Assembly: GCA_029852775.1 (NCBI GenBank)
Contig: LEKJ01000116.1
Location: 124,001 to 188,000, forward strand
DNA from: Pasteurellaceae bacterium LFhippo2
GTDB lineage: Bacteria > Pseudomonadota > Gammaproteobacteria > Enterobacterales > Pasteurellaceae
Length of the DNA: 64,000 bases
Reading direction: 5' to 3'
The notes under the pieces are model-generated. The model did no database searches. It was given only the letters and a program-made list of their open reading frames with translations, and was not told where the DNA came from. Positions 1-9,341 of the stretch are shown here, one piece after another. A program made the translations under genes and the position numbers. Position 1 is the first letter of the stretch. Each line of letters opens with the position of its first letter.

Positions 1-1083
1 GATGAGTTTTATCGCTCCGCCGGTTCCGTCCATCGCAGTCAATATGACTTAGCACAAACGGAAGCTTACGAACAAGCTCGAGATCTAGTCAAACAAAGAT
101 TTAATATAGAAGATCGTAAAGCTGTTATCTGGACAAGTGGAACAACTCACTCGATAAATATTGTCGCGCACGGAATAGAGAATCAGATTCAAGCAGATGA
201 TGAGATTGTTGTATCTATCGCAGAGCACCACGCTAATTTTATTCCTTGGCAACAACTAGCAGAACGCACGGGAGCGAAATTAATTGTACTACCTGTAAAT
301 TGCAAATTTTTACTCGAATCTGACCGCTTGCAACAAGCTCTTTCACCAAGAACAAAACTTGTTGCCTTTAATCTTGTTTCAAATGTTACTGGCGTACATC
401 AAAACGCTCAGCAACTGATTTCTACGATTCGTCAGCACTCATCAGCAAAAATAATGTTAGATGTGGCACAAGCAGTTTGCTGTGAAAAAGTCGATATCCA
501 AGCGCTTGATGCTGATTTTTATGCGTTTTCAGCCCATAAGATGTATGGCCCAACAGGAATAGGCGTTTTAACAGGTAAATTAACAAGCCTTGAACAGCTT
601 TCTCCACTCTTTTTTGGTGGTAAAATGCTACAAAATGTAACAGAAAGCCAGCTGACTTTAGCTGAACTCCCCTATCGTTTGGAAGCTGGGACCCCCAATA
701 TTGCTGGAATTATTGGATTTAGTAAAGTTCTTGAATGGTTAAATCAGTGGGATTTTGTTGAATTAAATAAACATCTATATCAACTGGCAGAGTGTGTTAA
801 AACCCGTTTAAGGACTTATCCAGAAATCGAGCTTATTAGCAATGATGAAATTAGCCCAACAATCAGTTTTCTATTTAAAAATCAGCACCACGCCGACATT
901 GCTGCAATACTGGCAGAAAAAAATATTGCTTTGCGAGTTGGTGAACATTGCGCTAAGCCTTATTTACGCCATCTGGAAAAAACAGGGACATTAAGAATTT
1001 CGTTAGCGCACTATAATAATCAACAAGATATTGAACAATTTTTCGAAGGGCTTAATTTTGCATTAGAGATTCTGGCTGATTAG
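1..1083 (+). CDS. csdA: Cysteine desulfurase, CsdA/SufS-type (5' end cut off)
   Basis: The reading frame is open from base 1, so the start lies outside the window; about 360 residues are present. This is a class V PLP-dependent aminotransferase that takes sulfur from cysteine for Fe-S cluster or other sulfur delivery. Visible are SGTTHSIN (cofactor phosphate binding), EHHANFIPW, the PLP-lysine region SAHKMYGPTGIG and the active-site cysteine in RVGEHCAKP near the C-terminus. The C-terminal RISLAHYNNQQDIEQF is closer to CsdA than to SufS, by memory of these families. It is followed by pfkA in the same direction after 116 bp. Only the CsdA versus SufS assignment is uncertain. Confidence 0.85.
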   Translation, partial: DEFYRSAGSVHRSQYDLAQTEAYEQARDLVKQRFNIEDRKAVIWTSGTTHSINIVAHGIENQIQADDEIVVSIAEHHANFIPWQQLAERTGAKLIVLPVNCKFLLESDRLQQALSPRTKLVAFNLVSNVTGVHQNAQQLISTIRQHSSAKIMLDVAQAVCCEKVDIQALDADFYAFSAHKMYGPTGIGVLTGKLTSLEQLSPLFFGGKMLQNVTESQLTLAELPYRLEAGTPNIAGIIGFSKVLEWLNQWDFVELNKHLYQLAECVKTRLRTYPEIELISNDEISPTISFLFKNQHHADIAAILAEKNIALRVGEHCAKPYLRHLEKTGTLRISLAHYNNQQDIEQFFEGLNFALEILAD

Positions 1084-1199
1084 TTCACTTAGATCAAAAA
1101 ATTATAAATTACCCAATTTTCCGCTAGAACAGAAAGGCGGAATAAGGTAATCTTCACAACAGTTTTTATTTATTTCAAAAATTTTATTAAGGTGTCAAA

Positions 1200-2165
1200 A
1201 TGGTTAAAAAAATTGCTGTTTTAACAAGTGGTGGCGATGCACCAGGTATGAATGCTGCGATTCGTGGCGTGGTTCGTGCGGCATTAAGCGAAGACTTAGA
1301 AGTTTATGGTATCCAAGATGGTTACTACGGACTCTATCACGACAGAGTAACTCAATTAGATCGTCGTTCAGTGTCTGAAGTTATCAACCGCGGTGGTACT
1401 TTCTTAGGTTCTGCACGATTCCCCGAATTTAAAAACCCTGAAGTTCGTGCAAAATGTGTTGAAACCTTAAAAAAATATGGCATTGACGCTTTAGTTGTTA
1501 TCGGCGGTGATGGTTCATATATGGGGGCAAAATTATTAACAGAAGAACACGGTATTGCTTGTATCGGCTTACCTGGCACTATTGATAATGATGTTGCAGG
1601 AACTGATTACACTATCGGATTCCAAACTGCGTTAGAAACTGCTTTAGAAGCAATTGACCGTTTACGTGACACTTCAACATCACATCAACGTATCTCTATC
1701 GTAGAAATTATGGGCCGCCACTGTGGTGATTTAACTATCAACGCTGCATTAGCGGGCGGTTGTGAATATATTATCGTGCCAGAAAAAGGTTTAGATAAAG
1801 AATCGTTAATGCGTAACATTGACCAAGGTTTCCAACGCGGTAAACGTCACGCAATTATTGCAATTACAGAAATGATGACAAATGTTCACGAACTTGCAAA
1901 AGAGATCGAACAACGTTTTGGCCACGAAACACGTGCAACGGTATTAGGTCACACTCAACGTGGTGGCGCACCTTGTGCTTTTGACCGTATTCTAGCATCT
2001 CGTATGGGTGTTTATGCTGTTGAATTATTAATACAAGGTCACAGAGGCCGTTGTGTAGGTATTCAAAATGAGAAACTTGTGCACCACGATATTATCGATG
2101 CAATTAATAATATGCGCCGCCCATTCAGAGAAGAATTATTCGAAACATCAAGAAAATTATTCTAA
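1200..2165 (+). CDS. pfkA: ATP-dependent 6-phosphofructokinase
   Basis: Phosphorylates fructose 6-phosphate to fructose 1,6-bisphosphate, the committed step of glycolysis, in the cytoplasm. The 321 residues match the usual length of bacterial PfkA. Visible are the N-terminal ATP loop [11 protein letters not shown] (9-19), GGDGSYMGA (102-110) and the catalytic PGTIDND (125-131) with the proton-accepting Asp129. MGRHCGDL and the QRGG effector-site motif are also present. The start is an ATG with AAGGTG eight bases upstream. It stands alone between the csdA-like gene and a convergent ccm operon, with a strong hairpin terminator directly after the stop. Confidence 0.97.
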   Translation: MVKKIAVLTSGGDAPGMNAAIRGVVRAALSEDLEVYGIQDGYYGLYHDRVTQLDRRSVSEVINRGGTFLGSARFPEFKNPEVRAKCVETLKKYGIDALVVIGGDGSYMGAKLLTEEHGIACIGLPGTIDNDVAGTDYTIGFQTALETALEAIDRLRDTSTSHQRISIVEIMGRHCGDLTINAALAGGCEYIIVPEKGLDKESLMRNIDQGFQRGKRHAIIAITEMMTNVHELAKEIEQRFGHETRATVLGHTQRGGAPCAFDRILASRMGVYAVELLIQGHRGRCVGIQNEKLVHHDIIDAINNMRRPFREELFETSRKLF

Positions 2166-2180
2166 TTTGATATAAACAAA

Positions 2181-2214
2181 AACGCGAGAACTTAATAATT
2201 CTCGCGTTTTTTAT
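2181..2214. terminator. Rho-independent terminator after pfkA
   Basis: The ten-base arms AAACGCGAGA and TCTCGCGTTT flank a 10-nt loop, followed by a T-rich run. It lies 15 bp after the pfkA stop and just before the convergent ccmD stop, so it probably serves both directions. Confidence 0.85.
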
Positions 2215-2223
2215 TTAGCTCAT

Positions 2224-2418
2224 TTAGCTTGATTTTTTCAATTGCTCTTCGCGTTGTAGCTCTTTTTTCGCTACCGCTAAAGTTTGCTTAATCTCACGCT
2301 TACTTTGCCAGATTAATAAGCCCATAGCTAAGAAAGTAATGCCATACGCTAACCACACATAAAAACCATAGCCACCTTGAGCGAAGAAGTCGCCGATTGT
2401 TTCAAATTGGAATTTCAT
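2224..2418 (-). CDS. ccmD: Heme exporter protein CcmD
   Basis: A 64-residue small membrane protein with one transmembrane segment (about residues 18-37, GFYVWLAYGITFLAMGLLIW) and a charged C-terminal tail, the layout of CcmD. CcmD helps release holo-CcmE from the CcmABC complex during cytochrome c maturation at the inner membrane. It follows ccmC by 13 bp in the same operon. In H. influenzae and E. coli ccmE would come next; here the operon ends and converges on pfkA. Confidence 0.88.
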   Translation of the reverse strand: MKFQFETIGDFFAQGGYGFYVWLAYGITFLAMGLLIWQSKREIKQTLAVAKKELQREEQLKKSS

Positions 2419-2431
2419 TATTTACTCCCTA

Positions 2432-3169
2432 TTAACTATTCTTTGCTAACTCTTTTACCCAAGGGCGCTTGCTTTCATCTTTTAACAACGCACTACGGTA
2501 ACGTAAGATACTAAACCAAATCATAAAGATCATTGAGCCGAAAATAGCCAACAGTAATGGAATTAACATTTCAACCGCCATTGATGGCTTATCAAGTTTA
2601 GTAATAGTTGCACCTTGATGTAAAGTATTCCACCACTCTACTGAGAAGTGAATAATCGGTAAGTTAATCACACCAACAATCGACAAAATACCTGCCGCCT
2701 TCGCACCTGTATTACGGTCTTGGAATGCTGAATAAAGTGCCATTACCCCAAGGTATAAGAAGAAAAGGACTAAAGCTGATGTTAAACGCGCATCCCACAC
2801 CCACCAAGTACCCCACATTGGTTTACCCCAAATCGCACCTGTTACAAGTGAGATAAATGCAAAGGTTGCCCCAATTGGCGCCATTGAAACCATAGCAAGA
2901 CTTGCTTGGCGAATTTGCCATACCAATGCCACTAAAGCTGCTACGGCCATTGAGCCATATACGCCCATCGACCAAATCGCAGCAGGTACGTGAATAAAGA
3001 TAATTCTATAGCTATCGCCCTGTTGGTAATCTTTTGGCGCAAATGCCAACCCCCACACAAATGCCACTGTCAGCATTAATAAGCTGATAAAACCTAATAC
3101 AGGCTGAATTTTCCCTAATAAGCGGTATTGTGTTTCCGACTTAGCGTAAGGGTGTAACCATTTCCACAT
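2432..3169 (-). CDS. ccmC: Heme ABC exporter permease CcmC
   Basis: A 245-residue polytopic membrane protein with about six transmembrane helices. It carries the tryptophan-rich heme-handling motif WGTWWVWDARLTSA, diagnostic of the CcmC/CcmF/CcsA family, on the periplasmic side. CcmC presents heme to CcmE. The conserved flanking histidines (FIHVPAAIW and IIHFSVEWWNTLHQG) are present. The gap from ccmB is 102 bp and is filled by a paired inverted repeat, unusual inside an otherwise tight operon. Confidence 0.95.
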   Translation of the reverse strand: MWKWLHPYAKSETQYRLLGKIQPVLGFISLLMLTVAFVWGLAFAPKDYQQGDSYRIIFIHVPAAIWSMGVYGSMAVAALVALVWQIRQASLAMVSMAPIGATFAFISLVTGAIWGKPMWGTWWVWDARLTSALVLFFLYLGVMALYSAFQDRNTGAKAAGILSIVGVINLPIIHFSVEWWNTLHQGATITKLDKPSMAVEMLIPLLLAIFGSMIFMIWFSILRYRSALLKDESKRPWVKELAKNS

Positions 3170-3203
3170 AAATGCTCCATTTTGTATTAATTATAATAAA
3201 ATT

Positions 3204-3251
3204 GTAGGGGCGTACTGCGTACGCCCGAGGACGTACGCAGTACGCCCCTAC
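3204..3251. repeat. Paired GTAG-headed palindrome (REPIN-like)
   Basis: Two inverted copies of a GTAG-headed palindrome: forward at 3204-3226 and its reverse complement at 3229-3251, separated by two bases. Each copy can fold by itself and the pair can fold into one long hairpin. The forward copy is identical over 23 bp to bases 53420-53442. It sits between ccmB and ccmC within the operon. Confidence 0.85.
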
Positions 3252-3271
3252 AAATAAGATGATTTATAAAA

Positions 3272-3934
3272 TTATTGAAGACTCACTCTTAATGCCCCCG
3301 CTATTGCAAAAGGAGCAAAAGTAATCGCAAGGGCAAGCATAGCCCCCATAATTGCAAGCTGACCACTATAACCTAAATTTAAGGTTGAGGCTTCAAGCAC
3401 TGCCGCAGCAAAAATTAAAACAGGTAAAAATAACGGCAAAATTAAGAGACTTAATAAAGTCCCGCCTTTGCGTAATCCTACCGTTAATGCTACCCCAATA
3501 GCGCCTAGACAACTCAAAATAGGAGTTCCTAACAATAAAGTAAGAACTAAAGCAAACCACACATTCGTTTCTAACGATAATAAAATTGCTGCAATAGGCG
3601 AAAGTAAAATAAGCGGTAGCCCCGTTAACAACCAATGGGCAATCACTTTAGCTAAAGCAACTTGCGGTAACCCTGTTGGCAATAACATTAATTGCTCAAG
3701 AGAGCCATCTAGATAGTCATCACGAAATAGTCTTTCAAAAGAAAGTAATGCAGACAATACGGCCGCTACCCAAGCTGTACCAGAAGCTATTTTACTTAAT
3801 AATTCGGGATTCGGCCCCATAAGTAGTGGAAACATCGTGATAATGATCAAAAAAAACCACAGTGGGTTTAAAATCTCTGCGGGTTTACGAAATGCTATTG
3901 TTAATTCACGTTGGATAATCGTCAGTAATATCAT
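3272..3934 (-). CDS. ccmB: Heme exporter permease CcmB
   Basis: A 220-residue integral membrane protein with about six hydrophobic helices, starting MILLTIIQRELTIAFRKPAEILNPLWFF, typical of CcmB. It forms the membrane part of the CcmAB ABC complex that drives release of heme-loaded CcmE in cytochrome c maturation. It starts 5 bp after ccmA ends, so translation of the two is probably linked. The FRDD and DGSLEQL cytoplasmic loop that contacts the ATPase is visible. Confidence 0.94.
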   Translation of the reverse strand: MILLTIIQRELTIAFRKPAEILNPLWFFLIIITMFPLLMGPNPELLSKIASGTAWVAAVLSALLSFERLFRDDYLDGSLEQLMLLPTGLPQVALAKVIAHWLLTGLPLILLSPIAAILLSLETNVWFALVLTLLLGTPILSCLGAIGVALTVGLRKGGTLLSLLILPLFLPVLIFAAAVLEASTLNLGYSGQLAIMGAMLALAITFAPFAIAGALRVSLQ

Positions 3935-3939
3935 TGTTA

Positions 3940-4572
3940 TTATGCCTTAACCTTAAAAGGATCTAACGATAAAATTTGGACTTTTGCGCTTTCTGCGGTT
4001 TGATGACTAGTAAAAATCACCATTCCGCCCTGCTCACAATGTTGCTCGATATGGCTAATTAATTCAGACACCCCTTTTTTATCAATAGCAGTAAAGGGCT
4101 CATCTAAAATCCATAATTTTGCTTTGGTCAACCAAAGTTTTGCTAAAGCAACTCGGCGCTGTTGCCCTGCTGAAAGATGAGAACAAGGCAGATCTTCACG
4201 ACCAATAAGAGATACTTTACCTAATGCATTCCACAAATCATCATCAGATAACTCAAGACCTTGAGTTTTTTGATAAAAACGTAGATTTTCCCAAGCTGTT
4301 AACTCGGGTTTAATTCCCGCGTGATGGCCTAAATAGAATAAATCAGAATAGTATCCATCACGTTGCTTCTGAATAGCCTGTCCATTCCATAAAATCTCGC
4401 CTTCGGCGGCCACTGCAAGCCCAGATAAAATGCGTAACAAGCTTGTTTTTCCTATGCCGTTATGCCCTTCAATTTGCCACCAATCTCCGCTAGAGATTTT
4501 GAGATTACAGCCTTCAAAAAGACGTGTTTCCCCTCGTTCACAAGCAATATTAACCAATTCAAGTGTATTCAT
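3940..4572 (-). CDS. ccmA: Cytochrome c biogenesis ATP-binding protein CcmA
   Basis: A 210-residue ABC ATPase. Walker A reads GHNGIGKTSLL, the signature LSAGQQRR, Walker B LWILDEP and the switch histidine lies in FTSHQ. Works with CcmB, with CcmC and CcmD as partners. It begins 7 bp after the hda stop, so hda and ccmABCD may share transcription. The length equals that of E. coli CcmA. Confidence 0.95.
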   Translation of the reverse strand: MNTLELVNIACERGETRLFEGCNLKISSGDWWQIEGHNGIGKTSLLRILSGLAVAAEGEILWNGQAIQKQRDGYYSDLFYLGHHAGIKPELTAWENLRFYQKTQGLELSDDDLWNALGKVSLIGREDLPCSHLSAGQQRRVALAKLWLTKAKLWILDEPFTAIDKKGVSELISHIEQHCEQGGMVIFTSHQTAESAKVQILSLDPFKVKA

Positions 4573-4579
4573 TTTATTC

Positions 4580-5290
4580 TTATAACTCTAAAATTTCTTT
4601 AACAAAAGGCACTGTCAGTTTACGCTGCGCTTGCAATGACGCTCGATCGAGCAGATCTAACTTATTAATAAGAATATGCAAATCTCTACCCAAACGTTTC
4701 AATAGAAAACTAGCCACTTCATCAGAAAGTTCTAAACCTTTATTGTAGGCATTTCTCTGTAAAATGGTTTGCTTTTGCTCATCACTTAAATCATCCAAGC
4801 GGTACACTTCCCCCCAAGTTAAACGTGATCTTAAATCAGGTAATTTAATCGATAGTTCACTTGGTGGTTGATTAGCACTAATTAGCAATAAAGTTTTATG
4901 CCCATTCGAAAATAACCCTTGCTGCTCTCTAATTTGATTAAAGAGATTAAAAACCGCAAGTTCCCATTCTTCATTTCCTGCAATAATTTGAAAGTCATCC
5001 AAACAAACCACATCTAGTTGTTCAGCATTATCTAATACCACAGGGGAAAAATAGTGTGATTTTTCAAGGGGAATATAGCTAGATGTATGGCCATTTAGTA
5101 AAAAATGGTTGCTAACCGCTTTTAGAATATGACTTTTACCACTACTTTTACCGCCCCAAATGTAGAAAAAAGGCTGTCGCACATCATCAAAATTTTGACG
5201 TAACGAATCCAACAGCAATAAGCTGTTTTCTGCATAGAAGTTATCAAAAGTTTCATCATCAATTTGATGAATCGGTAATGGTAATTGCAA
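4580..5290 (-). CDS. hda: DnaA regulatory inactivator Hda
   Basis: A DnaA-like AAA+ protein that, with the sliding clamp, stimulates ATP hydrolysis by DnaA and so prevents re-initiation. Walker A is GGKSSGKSH, Walker B region DVVCLDDFQ, and the sensor-II helix region DLRSRLTWG is present. The N-terminal QLPLPI resembles the clamp-binding motif of Hda. The open frame extends to a TTG at 5320, but the TTG at 5290 has AAAGGA nine bases upstream and places the clamp-binding motif at the very N-terminus, as in the family (236 residues). It lies directly upstream of ccmA. Confidence 0.88.
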   Translation of the reverse strand: MQLPLPIHQIDDETFDNFYAENSLLLLDSLRQNFDDVRQPFFYIWGGKSSGKSHILKAVSNHFLLNGHTSSYIPLEKSHYFSPVVLDNAEQLDVVCLDDFQIIAGNEEWELAVFNLFNQIREQQGLFSNGHKTLLLISANQPPSELSIKLPDLRSRLTWGEVYRLDDLSDEQKQTILQRNAYNKGLELSDEVASFLLKRLGRDLHILINKLDLLDRASLQAQRKLTVPFVKEILEL

Positions 5291-5413
5291 GAAGATCTGT
5301 CCTTTAAAAATAGTCCGCAAAGGATAACGGAAAAAAGGGAGTTTGAGAAGAGATTGATATTGATTTATAAACTACTTTTTTGTGTTTGCCCCCTTTCAGG
5401 GGCAAACAACGGA

Positions 5414-6097
5414 TTACGCTTTTTGTAGCTTCGTCCAGTTATAGTAACCGTATAATGAATTTAATAAATAAGCACCATACATCACATACATAGACGTATT
5501 TTCTGCCCATAAGAAAATAGAAATAATATTTAACGCAATCCACAATAACCACTGTTCACGGAAACGTAATACCATTAACGCTTGTGCGGCAATAACGATG
5601 ATTGTGGTTAAACCATCTAAGCCTGTTGAACTACCACCAAAGTGATTTAATACTTGAACAAAAAGCAAAGTTCCCACCACAAGGAAAATAGCTAGGCCAA
5701 TCCAGCCTTTTACGCTTAATGCTTTTGCAACAACAGCTTCTGCCCCTTGGTCTTTCTGCATATTTTCTTTCCACAGGAAATAACCAATAAACTGCGCAGG
5801 AATGTAGACATAAAGCGTGGTATTCATTTCGCCTAAGTAATTTGCACCCAATGAAACGTAGAAATAACTATAGGCAAAAATTAAGCCGAAGAAATAGTTA
5901 CTGATTTTACCTTTACTGATAAAAACGTTGCAGATAATTCCTGAAATACCTGCAATCATTCCTAAGATTGAATCTGGTTGATAAATATAAACGCCGATTT
6001 GTACCGCGATAAAAAGTAATAACCACGCAGCTTCAAAAGGCTTCCAACCATCAAAGAGTTCTTGTTTAATTTGGGTTGCTAATTGATTGTAGTTCAT
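5414..6097 (-). CDS. pnuC: Nicotinamide riboside transporter PnuC
   Basis: An inner-membrane protein of about seven helices (227 residues) that takes up nicotinamide riboside. In Pasteurellaceae this is the central step of NAD (V-factor) acquisition. The family signature around WLLWIALNIISIFLWAEN and the WKPFEAAWLLLF start are visible. The frame is open further upstream (to 6148), but the ATG at 6097 has AAAGGAG at ideal distance and gives the usual length. It follows yfgM after 59 bp and a hairpin, so it may have its own promoter. Confidence 0.93.
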   Translation of the reverse strand: MNYNQLATQIKQELFDGWKPFEAAWLLLFIAVQIGVYIYQPDSILGMIAGISGIICNVFISKGKISNYFFGLIFAYSYFYVSLGANYLGEMNTTLYVYIPAQFIGYFLWKENMQKDQGAEAVVAKALSVKGWIGLAIFLVVGTLLFVQVLNHFGGSSTGLDGLTTIIVIAAQALMVLRFREQWLLWIALNIISIFLWAENTSMYVMYGAYLLNSLYGYYNWTKLQKA

Positions 6098-6130
6098 AAA
6101 GACTCCTTTAATATACGAACCATAAACAAA

Positions 6131-6150
6131 AGGTGCGTTCGCACGCACCT
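6131..6150 (-). terminator. Hairpin terminator after yfgM
   Basis: Eight-base-pair stem AGGTGCGT / ACGCACCT closing a GCGA (GNRA-type) tetraloop when read on the minus strand, followed by TTTGTTT. It lies 6 bp after the yfgM stop. Confidence 0.65.
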
Positions 6151-6156
6151 TAAAAA

Positions 6157-6777
6157 CTATAGATTATTCAAACGAATATCTATTAAAACTTGATCTTGCT
6201 CTGGAGCATTAGTTTTAGCTTGTTCATAAGCTGATTTTGCTGCTGCAACATCGCCTTTTGCCACTAAAATATCCCCTGTTAGCAACTGCTTACGGAAATC
6301 CCAAGCTTTATCTTGAATCTTCGCTAAAGTTGCTAATGCTGAATCAAACTCTTTTAGTTGGTAATCAACAGAAGCTAAACGGAAGCGAATCACATTTTGT
6401 AGCGTTGCATCTTCTGTGCTTGCCAATGACTGAGTTAATACAGTTTTAACTGTTGCAAAATCGCCTTTATCAGCAAACTGTTTTGCTTGCTCTAATTGCG
6501 CTAAAACCGCGTAGCTTGAGCCTTTGTTATCTGCGATAAATTTATCTACAAGCGGTGCATTTTTCTCTGAATTTTGCACATAACTTTCCATCACTTGTTG
6601 ATAGCTTGCCGAAGTTTGTTGAGCTACATCAGCTTGATGTTTATTCCAATAATTCCACCCAAATGTTGCTAAAGCAGCAATACAAATAACCGCTAAAATT
6701 GGTGTACCATTTTGTTTAAACCAGCCTTTTGCTTCTTCAAATTGCTGCTCTTCTGTTTTATTTAAATAATCGTTCAT
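6157..6777 (-). CDS. yfgM: YfgM family membrane-anchored TPR protein
   Basis: 206 residues: an acidic cytoplasmic N-terminus (EEQQFEEAKGWFKQNG), one transmembrane helix (about 25-43, TPILAVICIAALATFGWNYW) and a periplasmic TPR-like region rich in AxxxL repeats. E. coli YfgM associates with SecYEG and the chaperone PpiD. It sits 12 bp after hisS as in E. coli. There bamB would follow; here pnuC does. Confidence 0.88.
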   Translation of the reverse strand: MNDYLNKTEEQQFEEAKGWFKQNGTPILAVICIAALATFGWNYWNKHQADVAQQTSASYQQVMESYVQNSEKNAPLVDKFIADNKGSSYAVLAQLEQAKQFADKGDFATVKTVLTQSLASTEDATLQNVIRFRLASVDYQLKEFDSALATLAKIQDKAWDFRKQLLTGDILVAKGDVAAAKSAYEQAKTNAPEQDQVLIDIRLNNL

Positions 6778-6789
6778 TTTCGCTCCTTC

Positions 6790-8079
6790 TTACGCAAAAC
6801 GAGAACGTAATTCATTGATTAGATCTGCTTGTGCAATAGTGATTTGCTCTGCTTCACCAAATAAATCTTTCACTACAACAGTACTATTTTCTACTTCGCT
6901 TTCGCCTAAGGTTAATGCGATCTTCGCACCCACTTTATCCGCACGTTTGAACTGTTTCTTAAAGCCACCGCCACTGCAATGTAGCATTGTACGTAATTGT
7001 GGAAGTTCTGTACGTAGTGTTTCAGCTAAACGGAATGCGGCTGTCGTTGTGCCTTCGCCAGTGTGAACAAGGTAAATATCAACGGTGCGTGGTAATGCCA
7101 CTTCTGGATTAACTTCTTGAACTAGTAGCACTAAACGCTCTAAGCCCATTGCAAAGCCAACACCTTCTGTTGCGTGTCCACCTAGCTGAGCCACTAAGCC
7201 ATCATAACGACCGCCACCACATACGGTACCTTGCGCACCTAATGCGGTTGTTACCCATTCAAATACGGTTTTATTGTAGTAGTCTAAGCCACGTACAAGT
7301 TTTTGATTTACTTCGTATTTAATGCCCATTTCATCTAAGATTGCACAAAGTTGTTCAAAGTGTGCTTTTGACTCTTCATCTAAGAAATCATGTAATTTCG
7401 GTGCATTATCTAATACTTTTTGCAATGCCGCATTTTTCGTATCCAAAATACGTAATGGGTTAGTTTCTAAACGGCGTTCACTATCTGGATCTTGCTTTAA
7501 TACCTCTAAATGATTTTGTAAGAATGCCACCAACGCTTCACGATATTTAGTACGAACTTCTAAGCCCCCAATCGAGTTTAATTGAAGGGTTACGTGTTCA
7601 CGAATGCCTAATTTTTCCCATAAACGTGCGGTTAATAGGATTAATTCTGCATCAGCTTCTGGATTTGCAATACCAAAAATCTCCACGCCTGCTTGGTGGA
7701 ATTGACGATAACGGCCTTTTTGTGGACGTTCATAGCGGAACATTGGGCCGATATACCATAAACGTTGTTCGTTATTGTAGATCCAACCGTGTTCAATCGC
7801 TGCACGTACGCAACCTGCTGTGCCTTCTGGACGTAGAGTGAAACTTTCGTTTGCTTCTTCACTACGAGTGAATGTAAACATCTCTTTTTCTACGATGTCA
7901 GTCGCTTCGCCTACACCACGTTTAAATAGATTGGTAGATTCCATAATTGGGCTACGCATTTCGCTATAACCATAGCTTGCAAATGTATCGCGGATTTGGC
8001 CTTCCACCCATTGCCATAATGGCGTTTCGGTTGGAGATAGGTCATTCATACCGCGTAGGGCTTGAATTGTTTTTGACAC
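6790..8079 (-). CDS. hisS: Histidyl-tRNA synthetase
   Basis: Class II synthetase charging tRNA-His. Motif 2 ([16 protein letters not shown]), the histidine-A loop [15 protein letters not shown] and motif 3 (GFAMGLERL) are all visible, and the C-terminal anticodon-binding domain is complete. An upstream extension to 8220 is open, but the GTG at 8079 has AGGAA ten bases upstream and starts [13 protein letters not shown] as in homologues, giving 429 residues. Genes before and after (ispG, yfgM) are as in E. coli. Confidence 0.96.
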   Translation of the reverse strand: MSKTIQALRGMNDLSPTETPLWQWVEGQIRDTFASYGYSEMRSPIMESTNLFKRGVGEATDIVEKEMFTFTRSEEANESFTLRPEGTAGCVRAAIEHGWIYNNEQRLWYIGPMFRYERPQKGRYRQFHQAGVEIFGIANPEADAELILLTARLWEKLGIREHVTLQLNSIGGLEVRTKYREALVAFLQNHLEVLKQDPDSERRLETNPLRILDTKNAALQKVLDNAPKLHDFLDEESKAHFEQLCAILDEMGIKYEVNQKLVRGLDYYNKTVFEWVTTALGAQGTVCGGGRYDGLVAQLGGHATEGVGFAMGLERLVLLVQEVNPEVALPRTVDIYLVHTGEGTTTAAFRLAETLRTELPQLRTMLHCSGGGFKKQFKRADKVGAKIALTLGESEVENSTVVVKDLFGEAEQITIAQADLINELRSRFA

Positions 8080-8142
8080 TCTGTTTTTCCTAATTTGTAA
8101 ATTTTTTGCAAAAATTAACCGGTTGTAATTTGAAATGTAAAC

Positions 8143-8217
8143 GGACACGAGCATCGTGTCCCTACATTCTTTCTTTGAATAACGCTCATTTGCAAGGACA
8201 CGTTGCGCGTGTCCGCA
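8143..8217. repeat. Two hairpins of the GTAG-type family
   Basis: First hairpin at 8143-8161 (arms GGACACGA/TCGTGTCC) followed by CCTAC, that is a GTAG head on the minus strand. Second at 8195-8213 (arms GGACACG/CGTGTCC) with a degenerate head. They lie in the 148-bp ispG-hisS gap, heads facing each other. Confidence 0.75.
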
Positions 8218-8227
8218 CAATCAAAAA

Positions 8228-9337
8228 TTAAATCTGCTCGACATCAATACGCTGAGTTTGTTGAGCAACTCTCGCACGGATTTTTGCTTCAAGTTGATCG
8301 ATTAAATTATCGTTATCAAAACGCTCTTTTTGGCGAACACCATCAAGGTAATAGCCACTCATTTTGTTACTACCCGTTACGCCTAAATCAGACACTAACG
8401 CTTCCCCTGGGCCATTTACCACACAGCCAATAATTGAAACGTCCATCGGCGTGATAATATCTTCTAAACGTTGTTCTAAAGCATTTACCGTACCAATTAC
8501 GTCAAATTCTTGGCGAGAACAAGTTGGGCAAGCGATAAAATTAATGCCACGAGAACGGATACGTAGTGATTTTAAAATATCAAAACCTACTTTGATCTCT
8601 TCAACTGGATCTGCCGCAAGAGAAATACGCAACGTATCGCCGATACCTTCTGAAAGTAGCAAGCCTAAACCAATTGCTGATTTCACCGCCCCCGCACGAG
8701 CACCACCGGCTTCAGTGATTCCTAAATGCAAAGGTTGCTTAATCTGTTTTGCTAATAAACGGTAAGATTCAACGGCTAAGAATACGTCAGACGCTTTTAC
8801 GCTCACTTTGAATTGGTCAAAGTTAAGACGATCTAAAATATCCACGTGGCGCATTGCTGACTCTAATAATGCCTCTGGTGTTGGTTCACCAAACTTCTCT
8901 TGAATATCTTTCTCAAGTGAGCCAGCATTTACCCCGATACGGATCGGGATATTTTTATCACGAGCGCAATCAACTACCGCACGAATACGCTCTTCTTTAC
9001 CGATATTACCTGGGTTGATACGTAAACAATCTACCCCGTATTCCGCTACTTTCAGCGCAATACGATAGTCAAAGTGAATATCCGCCACTAACGGCACACT
9101 CACTTGTTGCTTAATCAATTTAAATGCTTCAGCAGCGTCCATTGTTGGTACAGAAACACGTACAATATCCGCCCCAACACGCTCAAGGGCTTTGATTTGT
9201 GCCACTGTTGCTTCCACATCAGTGGTACGAGTATTTGTCATTGACTGCACTGCAATTGGTGCGCCACCGCCCACAGGCACATTGCCTACATAAATTCGAG
9301 TCGATTCACGACGTGTAATAGGTGGTTCTTTTAACAT
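8228..9337 (-). CDS. ispG: 4-hydroxy-3-methylbut-2-enyl diphosphate synthase IspG
   Basis: A 369-residue iron-sulfur enzyme of the non-mevalonate isoprenoid pathway, converting ME-cPP to HMBPP. The N-terminal TIM barrel begins [22 protein letters not shown]. The C-terminal cluster ligands are in ACPTCSRQ and in [11 protein letters not shown]. The length is as expected for proteobacteria. It starts 4 bp after rodZ, consistent with one operon rodZ-ispG-hisS-yfgM. Confidence 0.97.
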   Translation of the reverse strand: MLKEPPITRRESTRIYVGNVPVGGGAPIAVQSMTNTRTTDVEATVAQIKALERVGADIVRVSVPTMDAAEAFKLIKQQVSVPLVADIHFDYRIALKVAEYGVDCLRINPGNIGKEERIRAVVDCARDKNIPIRIGVNAGSLEKDIQEKFGEPTPEALLESAMRHVDILDRLNFDQFKVSVKASDVFLAVESYRLLAKQIKQPLHLGITEAGGARAGAVKSAIGLGLLLSEGIGDTLRISLAADPVEEIKVGFDILKSLRIRSRGINFIACPTCSRQEFDVIGTVNALEQRLEDIITPMDVSIIGCVVNGPGEALVSDLGVTGSNKMSGYYLDGVRQKERFDNDNLIDQLEAKIRARVAQQTQRIDVEQI

Positions 9338-9341
9338 CTTA

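Noticed and set aside
5384-5407. Terminator after pnuC
   Set aside because: The stem GTTTGCCCC/GGGGCAAAC is good, but no T-run follows on the strand of pnuC and no gene ends on the other strand; left as an unexplained hairpin.
8080-8220. 47-residue N-terminal extension of HisS
   Set aside because: The extension is translated repeat DNA; the GTG at 8079 with its RBS gives the normal N-terminus.
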